From positions 1 through 5,477 of the forward strand of contig SYCH01000075.1 in assembly GCA_005787025.1 (NCBI GenBank): 5,477 nucleotides of DNA, given 5' to 3'. The first letter of the stretch is position 1. Each line of letters starts with the position of its first letter. Made by a program: the position numbers and the translations under genes. The stretch comes from Actinomycetota bacterium (lineage in GTDB: Bacteria > Actinomycetota > Acidimicrobiia > Acidimicrobiales > Ilumatobacteraceae). The notes beneath the pieces are model-generated. The model saw only the letters and a list, made by a program, of their open reading frames with translations, searched no databases and was not told the DNA's origin. Below, piece after piece: positions 1 through 5,405 of the stretch.

Positions 1-77
1 AGCGCGTGGAACCACGCGTCGAGAATGGTGCCGTCGGAAACGCGGGTGACGAGGGCGTGGCCCCAGGCTGCGGGCAT
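1..77 (-). CDS. dapD: Tetrahydrodipicolinate N-succinyltransferase (DapD-like), N-terminal fragment
   Basis: Only the first 25 codons lie in the window; the gene runs off the left edge. The ATG at 77 follows an AAGGAG ribosome binding site with a 6-base spacer, so the start is well supported. The peptide begins MPAAWGHALVTRV and continues SDGTILDAWFHA. From memory this matches the N-terminus of actinobacterial DapD, where a short G-x-A-T segment is followed by DGT/S-V/I-LD-x-WF. DapD makes N-succinyl-L-2-amino-6-oxopimelate in the succinylase branch of diaminopimelate/lysine synthesis in the cytoplasm. The start lies 22 bases after the lysS stop on the same strand, so the two are probably co-transcribed, and a lysine-pathway role fits that neighbour. 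The call rests on a short peptide; the left-handed beta-helix domain that would prove it is outside the window. Confidence 0.6.
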   Translation of the reverse strand, partial: MPAAWGHALVTRVSDGTILDAWFHA

Positions 78-83
78 GTGTGG

Positions 84-89
84 CTCCTT
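84..89 (-). promoter_or_regulatory. Ribosome binding site of the dapD-like gene
   Basis: AAGGAG on the minus strand, six bases before the ATG at 77. It lies inside the 22-base lysS-dapD gap. A good Shine-Dalgarno so close to the upstream stop fits an internal gene of an operon and fixes the start of the truncated gene. Confidence 0.7.
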
Positions 90-99
90 CGTGGCCGGC

Positions 100-1689
100 T
101 CAGAAGACTTCTGGCCGAAGGGTCGGGAAGAGGATGACTTCTTTGATGCTGTGCACGCCGGCCAACAGCATGGCCACGCGATCCATGCCGATGCCGAGTC
201 CACCGGTGGGGGGCAGGCCGAACTCGAGCGCGCGCAGGTAGTCCTCGTCGACCGTTCCGCGCTCGACGTCGCCGGCTTCCTTGGCGGCCTGCTCCTCCAT
301 GAAGCGGGCGCGCTGTTCCACGGGGTCGTTCAATTCGGAGTAGCCGTTGGCTAGTTCGCGCGCGCCCACGAACAACTCGAAGCGCTCGGTGAGGAAGGGA
401 TCGTTGCGATCGGTGCGCGCGAGGGGCGAGATCTCGACCGGGTGCCCGGTGACGAAGGTGGGTCGCACCAACGATGACTCCGCGGTGGCCTCGAAGATCT
501 CCTCGATCAACTTGCCCGGACCCCAACGCTTGTCGTAGCGAACTCCGTGGTCGTCGGCCACCTTCTGCAGCCGCTCGACCGGATGCGAGGGGTGCACGGC
601 CACGCCGGTCTTCTCCTCGACGAGGTCGATCATGCGCGCGCGGCGCCACGGCTCGGCCAGGTCCACCGTGTGCAGCTGGCCGTCGGTGTCGGCGATGTCG
701 ACCACGGTCGTGCCGATGGCGTCGCGGGCCGCCTGCACGATGAGCTCCTCGGCGATGGCCATGACCTCGCTGTAATCGCCGAACGCTTGGTACAGCTCCA
801 TCATGGTGAACTCGGGATTGTGGCGAGTGCTGATGCCCTCGTTGCGGAACACGCGACCGATCTCGTACACGCGTTCCATGCCACCCACGATTAGTCGCTT
901 GAGGTGCAATTCCAGTGCGATGCGCAAGTAGAGCTGCATGTCGAGCGAGTTGTGGTGCGTGACGAACGGACGCGCGTGCGCGCCACCGGCCTCCACGTGC
1001 AACACCGGCGTCTCGACCTCGATGAAGTCCTTGCCGGCCAGCGTGCGACGGAAGCTGCTGATCACCGCGTGGCGCACCTCGAAGGCGCGACGGGCCTCCT
1101 CGTTCACGATGAGGTCGGTGTAGCGCTGACGGAAACGGGTGTCGGTGTCGGTGAGGCCCTTCCACTTGTTGGGCAGGGGACGCACGGCCTTGGACAGCAA
1201 CGACAGGTTCGCCACCTTCACGGACAACTCGCCCTTGCGGGTGGTCATGATCGTGCCCGACACACCGACCCAGTCGCCCAGATCGAGCGTGGAGATGTCG
1301 GCGAAGGCCTCGTCGCCGACGACGGCCTTGGAGATGAACAACTGCACCTCACCGGCGCGATCGCGCACGGTGGCGAAGATCAACTTGCCCTGTTCGCGCA
1401 GGAGCATGATTCGGCCGGCGATGGACACCTGGTGCTCAGTTTCGGTGCCGGCCTCGAGCGTTCCCCATGTGGCGCGTACTTCACTGAGCGTGTGGGTGCG
1501 ATCGAAGCGGTACGGGTACGGCTCGATGCCTCGGGCGCGCAGATCGTCGAGTCGGCCGAGTCGTCGGTTCTTCTCGGCGAGCAAACCACTACCCGTCAGT
1601 TCCGGGCCGTCATCGGGTTCGCTCGTCACGTCGCTCACAAGCACGAAACCGTACTTGCTCGGAGTGCGGAGCGAGGAGTCAATAGTCAC
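100..1689 (-). CDS. lysS: Lysyl-tRNA synthetase, class II
   Basis: Charges tRNA-Lys with lysine using ATP, in the cytoplasm. Read from the GTG at 1689 the protein has 529 residues. An OB-fold anticodon-binding domain covers about 86-165 (VSIAGRIMLLREQGKLIFA). The class II catalytic core follows: motif 1 at about 221-231 (DFIEVETPVLH), the GGAHARPFVTHHNSLD segment at 235-250, motif 2 at about 280-297 (VFRNEGISTRHNPEFTMME), and motif 3 at about 497-511 (GLGIGMDRVAMLLAG). All three motifs are intact, so it should be active. The start is uncertain. No Shine-Dalgarno precedes GTG 1689, and the first ~20 residues (MTIDSSLRTPSKYGF) are not family-like. In-frame GTG codons at 1638 and 1629 would give about 512 or 509 residues, closer to the usual ~500. 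The gene is divergent from the oxidoreductase and lies upstream of the dapD-like gene. No T-box leader is visible. Confidence 0.97.
   Translation of the reverse strand: MTIDSSLRTPSKYGFVLVSDVTSEPDDGPELTGSGLLAEKNRRLGRLDDLRARGIEPYPYRFDRTHTLSEVRATWGTLEAGTETEHQVSIAGRIMLLREQGKLIFATVRDRAGEVQLFISKAVVGDEAFADISTLDLGDWVGVSGTIMTTRKGELSVKVANLSLLSKAVRPLPNKWKGLTDTDTRFRQRYTDLIVNEEARRAFEVRHAVISSFRRTLAGKDFIEVETPVLHVEAGGAHARPFVTHHNSLDMQLYLRIALELHLKRLIVGGMERVYEIGRVFRNEGISTRHNPEFTMMELYQAFGDYSEVMAIAEELIVQAARDAIGTTVVDIADTDGQLHTVDLAEPWRRARMIDLVEEKTGVAVHPSHPVERLQKVADDHGVRYDKRWGPGKLIEEIFEATAESSLVRPTFVTGHPVEISPLARTDRNDPFLTERFELFVGARELANGYSELNDPVEQRARFMEEQAAKEAGDVERGTVDEDYLRALEFGLPPTGGLGIGMDRVAMLLAGVHSIKEVILFPTLRPEVF
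1648..1653 (-). promoter_or_regulatory. Possible -10 element for a shorter lysS transcript
   Basis: TACGGT on the minus strand fits the actinobacterial TANNNT consensus. Seven bases further lies 1640, two bases before an in-frame GTG at 1638, so a nearly leaderless lysS message from this site is possible. The nearest TTGACT (1682-1677) is 23 bases upstream, too far for a normal -35. This is a weak prediction, noted because it bears on the lysS start. Confidence 0.22.
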
Positions 1690-1744
1690 GGACGCAACGA
1701 AGGATCACGACACGAAGTCACCCGACCCGCCGGATGCCGACCGG

Positions 1745-1750
1745 TATCCT
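1745..1750 (+). promoter_or_regulatory. Predicted -10 element giving a leaderless transcript for the oxidoreductase operon
   Basis: TATCCT matches TANNNT and ends exactly seven bases before the A of the ATG at 1758, the normal distance from a -10 hexamer to the transcription start. The bases between (TTGCCCC) contain no Shine-Dalgarno. The simplest reading is that transcription starts at the A of the start codon and the mRNA is leaderless, which is common in Actinobacteria. No good -35 is seen; the bases 17-18 upstream are CCGAC-like. Confidence 0.5.
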
Positions 1751-1757
1751 TTGCCCC

Positions 1758-3122
1758 ATGCCCGTGCGTTTTCTGATCATCGGTGGTGGCCCGGCCGGCA
1801 ACACCGCGGCCACCTACGCCGCTCGCTTGGGCGCCGAGGTCACCATGGTCGAGCGCGACCTCGTCGGCGGGGCGGCCCACTTGTTGGACTGCATTCCGTC
1901 CAAGACGATGATCGCCACCGGCGGCGCGATGTCGTTCAGCCGTCGGCTCCAGGGGATGGGCTTGGAAGAGGTTCAGCCCGAGATCGACGTGGAAGCGCTC
2001 ACCGAACGGGTCGAGGACATCAAGGACCATCTGTCGGGAAGCACCGCCAATTTGCTCACCAGTCAGGGCGTGCGGATTCTGCGCGGTTCGGCCCGCTTCA
2101 CGTCTCCGACCTCGGCCGAGGTGGACACCCACGACGGCACGACCGTCAGTGTTCCTTTCGACGCGGCGTTGATCGCCACCGGTTCGCGTCCGCGAGTTCC
2201 CGAGTGGGTGCGCCCCGACGGTGAGCGCATTCTCACCACTCGTGAGTGCTATCCGCCCAAGATCTTCCCGAAGAGCGTGTGCGTGGTGGGCTCGGGAGTC
2301 ACCGGCGTGGAGTTCGTGCACATGTTCGAGTCGTTCGGTGCCAAGGTGACCCTGGTGGTCAGCCGTCAGCAGGTGCTGCCCAGCAAGGACCCCGAGGTGG
2401 CCGCCGTATTGGAGGACGACTTCTTGCGACGCGGCGTCTCGCTGTTGAAGGGAGCCCGGGCGCAATCCATCGAGCGCGACGCCGACGGCGTGTTGGTGAA
2501 GTGCGACGACGGTCGTCAGGTGCGCGCCAGCCACGCCGTGCTGGCGATCGGTTCGGTTCCCAACAGTGACGGCCTGAATCTGGAAGCGGCCGGGGTTCAC
2601 GTGGACGGTGGTGGTTACGTCCCGATCAACCACCATTGTGTGACCAACGTGGAGCACATCTATGCCGCCGGTGACGTGAGCGGGAAACTGCCGTTGTCGT
2701 CGGTGGCATCCATGCAAGGTCGCAAGGTGGCCGAACACGTGATGGGCCTGCACACGCGCGAGCACCGTCACCTCGACTACGACAAGGCGGCCTCGGCCAT
2801 CTTCACCGAGCCCGAGATCGCCGACGTGGGACTGGCCGAAGCCGAAGCGTTCGCGTCGGGTCGCAAGATTCGCGTCACCAAGGTGCCGTTCTCGGCCACG
2901 CCCAAGGCCCTCATCAACAACGATTCGCGCGGTTTCGTGAAGATCATCTCGGATCCCGCGACCGGCGTGGTGCTGGGCGGTTCCATCGTGGGTCGCCACG
3001 CCGCCGAGTTGATCAGCGTGATCGCCCTCGCCGTGACGGCGAACTTGAAAGTGACCGACATCGTCGAGAGTCTGCTGGTGCACCCGGCGCTCTCCGAAGC
3101 ACTGGCGGAGGCCGCCGAATGA
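1758..3122 (+). CDS. FAD-dependent NAD(P) oxidoreductase, LpdA-like flavoprotein (quinone reductase type)
   Basis: A 454-residue member of the class I pyridine-nucleotide-disulfide oxidoreductase family. The N-terminal FAD dinucleotide fold is at 5-14 (FLIIGGGPAG), the NAD(P) fold at 175-186 (G178, G180, G183), the second FAD motif is YAAGDVSG (302-309), and a C-terminal dimerisation domain starts near 340. The active-site segment is VGGAAHLLDCIPSKT (36-50). True disulfide enzymes have C-x4-C here; this one keeps Cys45 but has Ala40 in place of the first cysteine. From memory, mycobacterial LpdA (Rv3303c), an NAD(P)H:quinone reductase that is not a lipoamide dehydrogenase, has the same GGAA...DC-PSKT pattern, so a disulfide-independent electron-transfer role is likely. 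Unlike what I recall of LpdA, it keeps the C-terminal His442-Glu447 (HPALSE). The acidic residue typical of NAD preference after the second Rossmann strand is absent (VTLVVSRQQ), so NADPH use is possible. The start at 1758 rather than the in-frame ATG at 1734 is chosen because family homology begins there and the -10 fits. The stop overlaps the next gene. Confidence 0.9.
   Translation: MPVRFLIIGGGPAGNTAATYAARLGAEVTMVERDLVGGAAHLLDCIPSKTMIATGGAMSFSRRLQGMGLEEVQPEIDVEALTERVEDIKDHLSGSTANLLTSQGVRILRGSARFTSPTSAEVDTHDGTTVSVPFDAALIATGSRPRVPEWVRPDGERILTTRECYPPKIFPKSVCVVGSGVTGVEFVHMFESFGAKVTLVVSRQQVLPSKDPEVAAVLEDDFLRRGVSLLKGARAQSIERDADGVLVKCDDGRQVRASHAVLAIGSVPNSDGLNLEAAGVHVDGGGYVPINHHCVTNVEHIYAAGDVSGKLPLSSVASMQGRKVAEHVMGLHTREHRHLDYDKAASAIFTEPEIADVGLAEAEAFASGRKIRVTKVPFSATPKALINNDSRGFVKIISDPATGVVLGGSIVGRHAAELISVIALAVTANLKVTDIVESLLVHPALSEALAEAAE
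3107..3111 (+). promoter_or_regulatory. Ribosome binding site of the RDD gene
   Basis: GGAGG lies seven bases before the ATG at 3119 and inside the last codons of the oxidoreductase gene. With the ATGA stop/start overlap it supports coupled translation and fixes the RDD start. Confidence 0.75.
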
Positions 3123-3595
3123 ACGATTACCCGCCCCCGCCGCCCCTGACGGACTTCTCCACGGAGTCCGATCGTTTGGCGTCCGTCGGCCAACGTGCCA
3201 TCGCGCAGTTGCTCGACGGATTGATCATCGGCATCCCGCTGTTCATCCTCACGTATTCGTTCGGTGGGGACATCACCGACACCGAGGATTCGAACCTGCT
3301 GTGGCTGACGTTGTTGTGGCTGGGCGTGAGCCTGCTCTACAACACCGCCATGATCGCCGTCTACGGTGCGACCCTTGGCAAACGGATCATGAAGTTGCGC
3401 GTGGTGAACCGCACCGACGGCTCACCCGTGAACTGGACCTACGCCGCGGTGCGTGCTTTGGTGCCCACGCTGGCCGGCGTGGTGCCGGTGATCGGGTTCG
3501 CGTTGAACATCGCGGTGTACGTGCGCGCGTTCTTCCACCCGTTCCGCCAGGGACTTCACGACGCGGCCGCCGGCACCATCGTCGTCCGCCGCTGA
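3119..3595 (+). CDS. RDD family membrane protein
   Basis: A 158-residue protein with a short proline-rich N-terminus (NDYPPPPPL) followed by an RDD domain. The signature arginine and aspartate lie in ASVGQRAIAQLLDGLIIG (R26, D33) at the start of the first membrane helix. Three hydrophobic segments are visible at about 31-48, 60-83 and 112-135. The conserved YGATLGKRIMKLRVV (82-96) sits after the second, and the domain closes with RQGLHDAAAGTIVV (143-156). This is the usual domain length, so the protein is complete. RDD proteins are integral to the cytoplasmic membrane and mostly of unknown function; some have been linked to ion transport, which I cannot infer here. The ATG overlaps the oxidoreductase stop in ATGA, and the two are surely one operon. 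No functional link to the flavoprotein is proven. Confidence 0.9.
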   Translation: MNDYPPPPPLTDFSTESDRLASVGQRAIAQLLDGLIIGIPLFILTYSFGGDITDTEDSNLLWLTLLWLGVSLLYNTAMIAVYGATLGKRIMKLRVVNRTDGSPVNWTYAAVRALVPTLAGVVPVIGFALNIAVYVRAFFHPFRQGLHDAAAGTIVVRR

Positions 3596-3629
3596 CACCG
3601 TGGCGTTCCGGGTCGGAAAAGCGACGGTT

Positions 3630-3647
3630 GTCGGCGCTCACGCCGGC
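3630..3647. terminator. Possible hairpin between convergent genes
   Basis: GTCGGCG and CGCCGGC form a seven-pair stem (one G-T pair) around a CTCA loop in the 66-base gap between the convergent RDD and NTF2-like genes. There is no T tract on either side, so it is not a classical intrinsic terminator. Its position suits a bidirectional end-of-transcript structure, but short GC hairpins are expected by chance in this DNA. Confidence 0.25.
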
Positions 3648-3661
3648 CGAGAACGGGTGGT

Positions 3662-4162
3662 TCAGAGCGGTCGATAGACCTCGTCGTGCGGGAACGGTCG
3701 GGGCTTCACGTAGGGATCATCGGGGTTGACGGATCCGTCGGGCACGTCGTCCACCCGCACCCAGTCGCTCACCACCACGCGACGCGAGATGGCCCACGTG
3801 CCGTCGACGTTGGTCATGTCGTCCACGTAGCGAACGCCGGCGGTGACGTCCTGCCGGGGTTTGTTCTCTCGCGGAATCGTGCGGTGGTACGCGACGGCGT
3901 AGGTCTCCACGCGGGCCCGATCGCCGTGCAGTTCGATGAGGACGTTGGCCATGGTGTGCGAGGTCACCGACCAACGTGCCAACTGGCGTTCGAGCCAGGG
4001 GATGAACCCGTCGACGTCACCTTTGTAGGAACCGTGATCATCGGTGGCACCGGGGTGGTAGCACGAGCGCACCAAGTCGTAGTCACGACGATCGACGCCA
4101 CGGGCGTAGCGATAGATCACATCGCGAATCCGCTCGCGCGCCACGAGATCGTCGACGTTCAT
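3662..4162 (-). CDS. NTF2-like / SnoaL-like domain protein
   Basis: A 166-residue soluble protein with the pattern of the SnoaL_4-type NTF2 fold. An N-terminal helix pair (ARERIRDVIYRYARGVDRRD, 8-27) is followed by YHPGATDDHGSYKGD (35-49), then HTMANVLIELHGDRARVETY (69-88), RYVDDM (111-116) and GTWAISRRVVVSDW (121-134). The domain seems complete, with a polar, proline-rich tail (PYVKPRPFPHDEVYRPL). Relatives include scytalone dehydratase-like enzymes, steroid/polyketide cyclases and ring-hydroxylating dioxygenase beta subunits. Tyr, Asp and His residues in the pocket regions (Y35, D42, H43, H69) could be catalytic, but no substrate can be named. The ATG at 4162 has no clear Shine-Dalgarno and is followed at once by the conserved helix. 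It lies 57 bases downstream of the carboxylase fragment on the same strand, so co-transcription was possible before that gene was interrupted. Confidence 0.85.
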   Translation of the reverse strand: MNVDDLVARERIRDVIYRYARGVDRRDYDLVRSCYHPGATDDHGSYKGDVDGFIPWLERQLARWSVTSHTMANVLIELHGDRARVETYAVAYHRTIPRENKPRQDVTAGVRYVDDMTNVDGTWAISRRVVVSDWVRVDDVPDGSVNPDDPYVKPRPFPHDEVYRPL

Positions 4163-4166
4163 GATC

Positions 4167-4216
4167 GATCTGGGTCACCCAAGTAGCCGGAAACGGTCAC
4201 TTTCCGTACCCAGATC
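4167..4216. repeat. Nested inverted repeats between the carboxylase and NTF2-like genes
   Basis: GATCTGGGT (4167-4175) and ACCCAGATC (4208-4216) are perfect 9-base complements. They enclose a second hairpin, CGGAAA (4188-4193) with TTTCCG (4201-4206) around a 7-base loop. The outer arms can also fold locally: TGGGT-C-ACCCA (4171-4181), and ACCC-AGATC-GGGT (4208-4220). The minus-strand RNA could therefore switch between one long-range stem and two local hairpins, with the NTF2-like start codon four bases from the outer stem. There is no T tract. Function unknown; terminator, RNA processing site or translational control are all possible. Confidence 0.55.
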
Positions 4217-4219
4217 GGG

Positions 4220-5095
4220 TCAGGCGATGACGACGACGACGTCGCCGGAGCCCACCGTGTCGCCGGCCTTGACCTTCACTTCGGACACCTTGCCGCTCTT
4301 CTCGGCCAGGATCTGGTTCTCCATCTTCATGGCTTCCAGAACCACCACCGCTTGACCGGCTTCGACGTCCTGGCCCACTTCGACGAGCACCTTCACGATG
4401 GTTCCCTGCATCGGCACGGCCACCTGACCGGAACCCGCGCCGCCACCCGCGCCGCCACCGGCGGCCCGCTTGGGCTTGGCCCCCTTGGCGGCCCCGACGC
4501 TGGCCACGACCGCGGTCTGCTCGGGCACCCACATGGCCACGTCGAAGCGCTTGCCGTTCACTTCCACCGTGGTGTTGCGGCGCACCAACGGTTCCGCGTC
4601 GTCGCCGTCACCGGCGGGCGTCTTGGGGGCCTCGATGCCCGACAGGTCGAGCACCTCTTCCACCCACTTCGTGGAGTGCTTCATCGCGGCGAAATCCGGG
4701 TGGCGCAGAATGGCCAGGTCGGCCGGAATCGTGGTGGCCACACCCTCGACGACCATCTCTTCCAACGCGCGAATGGTGCGCGCGATGGCCGTGGGGCGAT
4801 CCTTGCCCCACACGATGAGCTTGCCCACCAAGTTGTCGTAGTACTGGCTGATCTCGTCGCCACTCTCGTAACCCGAGTCGAAGCGCACACCGAAACCGTC
4901 GGAGGGAACGAGTTTGGTGATCTTTCCGGGTGAGGGCAGGAACTTCCCGCCGGCGGGATTCTCGGCGTTGATGCGAATCTCGATGCCGTGTCCGTTACGA
5001 CGCGCGGCCACCTGCTCCTGGGTCATCGGCAACGTCTCGCCGCCGGCCACGCGGATCTGCCACTCCACCAGGTCGATGCCGGTGATCACCTCGGA
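4220..5095 (-). pseudogene. Acyl-CoA carboxylase alpha subunit (biotin carboxylase-BCCP fusion), 5'-truncated
   Basis: The remaining ~291 residues are the 3' part of an AccA/BccA-type protein that carboxylates its own biotin with ATP and bicarbonate and passes it to a carboxyltransferase subunit on acetyl- or propionyl-CoA. Homology starts at EVITGIDLVEWQIRVAGGE, the end of the ATP-grasp region. It continues through the biotin carboxylase C-terminal domain (GIEIRINAENPAGGKFLPSP, SGDEISQYYDNLVGKLIVWG), a linker, a Gly/Ala-rich hinge (RAAGGGAGGGAGSG), and a biotinyl domain with VVLEAMKMENQI. The biotin-accepting lysine is the AAG codon at 4327-4325. About 300 residues are missing, including the N-terminal domain and most of the ATP-grasp domain. 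In place of the usual P-V-T-E before V-x-TGIDLVEWQ the frame reads into repeat DNA. The frame stays open to a GTG at 5395, but that is accidental: the added part is translated palindromic repeat. Whether the gene is really broken or the contig is misjoined is unresolved. Confidence 0.88.
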
Positions 5096-5125
5096 GATTT
5101 GGGGTTTTCTGGCCGAAAAGGTAGT

Positions 5126-5202
5126 AGAAAACCCCGAAACAGACTGGGATGACAAGCTTGGGAAGCCCAGGCTTGTCATCCCAATTTGTTTCGGGGTTTT
5201 CT
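5126..5202. repeat. Hairpin 1 of the array (37-base arms)
   Basis: Arms 5126-5162 and 5166-5202 flank the AAG loop and agree at 34 of 37 positions. Of the three differences, two are G-T pairs and one a true mismatch. This is the best-preserved and longest clean palindrome in the window. Confidence 0.9.
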
Positions 5203-5212
5203 GGCAGTAAAG

Positions 5213-5297
5213 GGCCAAAAAACACCGAAATGGAGTGGGATTACAAGCCCAGGAAGCCCAGGCTTGTCGTCCCAGTCCATTTCGGGGTTTTCGGGCC
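5213..5297. repeat. Hairpin 2 of the array (up to 41-base arms)
   Basis: Arms 5213-5253 and 5257-5297 flank the AAG loop and agree at about 32-33 of 41 positions. It is more decayed than hairpin 1, with changes clustered in the outer arm and near the loop (GCCCAGG against CCCAGGC). Confidence 0.85.
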
Positions 5298-5302
5298 GAA
5301 AA
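5288..5302. repeat. Secondary palindrome in the array spacer
   Basis: TTTTCGG, one central G, then CCGAAAA: a perfect 7-base inverted repeat between hairpins 2 and 3. A slightly decayed version (TTTTCTGGCCGAAAA, 5105-5119) lies before hairpin 1. The unit therefore has a second axis of symmetry. Confidence 0.7.
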
Positions 5303-5322
5303 GGGCCCCAAAAAACCGAAAC

Positions 5323-5369
5323 GGACTGGGATGACAAGCTTGGGAAGACCAGGCTTGTCATCCCAGTCC
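5323..5369. repeat. Hairpin 3 of the array (right arm truncated)
   Basis: Arms 5323-5344 and 5348-5369 flank the AAG loop and agree at 20 of 22 positions. The left side continues as in the other units (CCGAAAC), but the right arm stops after AGTCCA and runs straight into CCACAA repeats instead of TTTCGGGG. Confidence 0.88.
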
Positions 5370-5405
5370 ACAACCACAACCACAACCACAACCACAGGGG
5401 GGGGG
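5368..5405. repeat. (CCACAA)n simple repeat followed by nine G
   Basis: The hexamer CCACAA repeats nearly five times from 5368 to 5396 without error, followed by an uninterrupted run of nine G (5397-5405). Such microsatellites are unusual in bacterial chromosomes of this composition and common in eukaryotic DNA. Long G runs are also a known place for sequencing and assembly errors. Confidence 0.9.

Larger units (their letters stand above)
5096..5370. repeat. Tandem palindromic repeat array, 91-base period
   Basis: Three AAG hairpin loops are centred at 5163-5165, 5254-5256 and 5345-5347, exactly 91 bases apart each time. A partial unit (ATTT-GGGGTTTTCTGGCC, from about 5097) precedes the first. 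Each unit holds TGGGATGACAAGC, the loop, GCTTGTCATCCCA, then TTTCGGGGTTTTC and a spacer around GGCCGAAAAGG. Units differ by scattered point changes, so they are diverged copies rather than a recent duplication. The array starts at the point where carboxylase homology stops and is lower in GC than the genes. I do not recognise the family; no transposase, integrase or RNA gene accompanies it in the window. Confidence 0.9.

Noticed and set aside
904..1776. Plus-strand open frame opposite lysS
   Set aside because: It overlaps the highly conserved lysS gene in antisense, and its peptide is a His/Val/Ala-rich shadow with no recognisable domain.
1686..3083. Long open frame on the minus strand opposite the oxidoreductase gene
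   Set aside because: It is His/Gly/Arg-rich, has no family pattern, and mirrors the codon bias of the well-supported plus-strand flavoprotein gene, as is usual in high-GC DNA.
1758..3122. Dihydrolipoamide dehydrogenase or mercuric reductase
   Set aside because: These enzymes need the C-x4-C disulfide (GGTC-N-GC-PSK); here the first cysteine is Ala40. No pyruvate dehydrogenase or mer genes are nearby.
3686..4186. Plus-strand open frame opposite the NTF2-like gene
   Set aside because: It is the same length as the opposite gene only by chance of few stops. The minus-strand translation has a clear domain pattern, while this one is a His/Val/Gly-rich shadow.
5126..5202. Intrinsic terminator (GC stem with TTTT)
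   Set aside because: The TTTT lies inside the paired arm and is matched by AAAA on the other side, and the hairpin repeats in tandem away from any intact gene end. It could terminate transcription, but that is not its evident identity.
5096..5370. CRISPR array
   Set aside because: The whole 91-base unit repeats, including the parts between hairpins. There are no unique spacers and no cas genes.
5096..5395. Frames stay open through the array on both strands, and one is fused to the carboxylase fragment
   Set aside because: 91 is not a multiple of 3, so each unit is read in a different frame and the peptides (such as WDDKPGLPKLVIP) are translations of the palindrome. The shared lack of stops is a property of the repeat, not evidence of a repeat protein.
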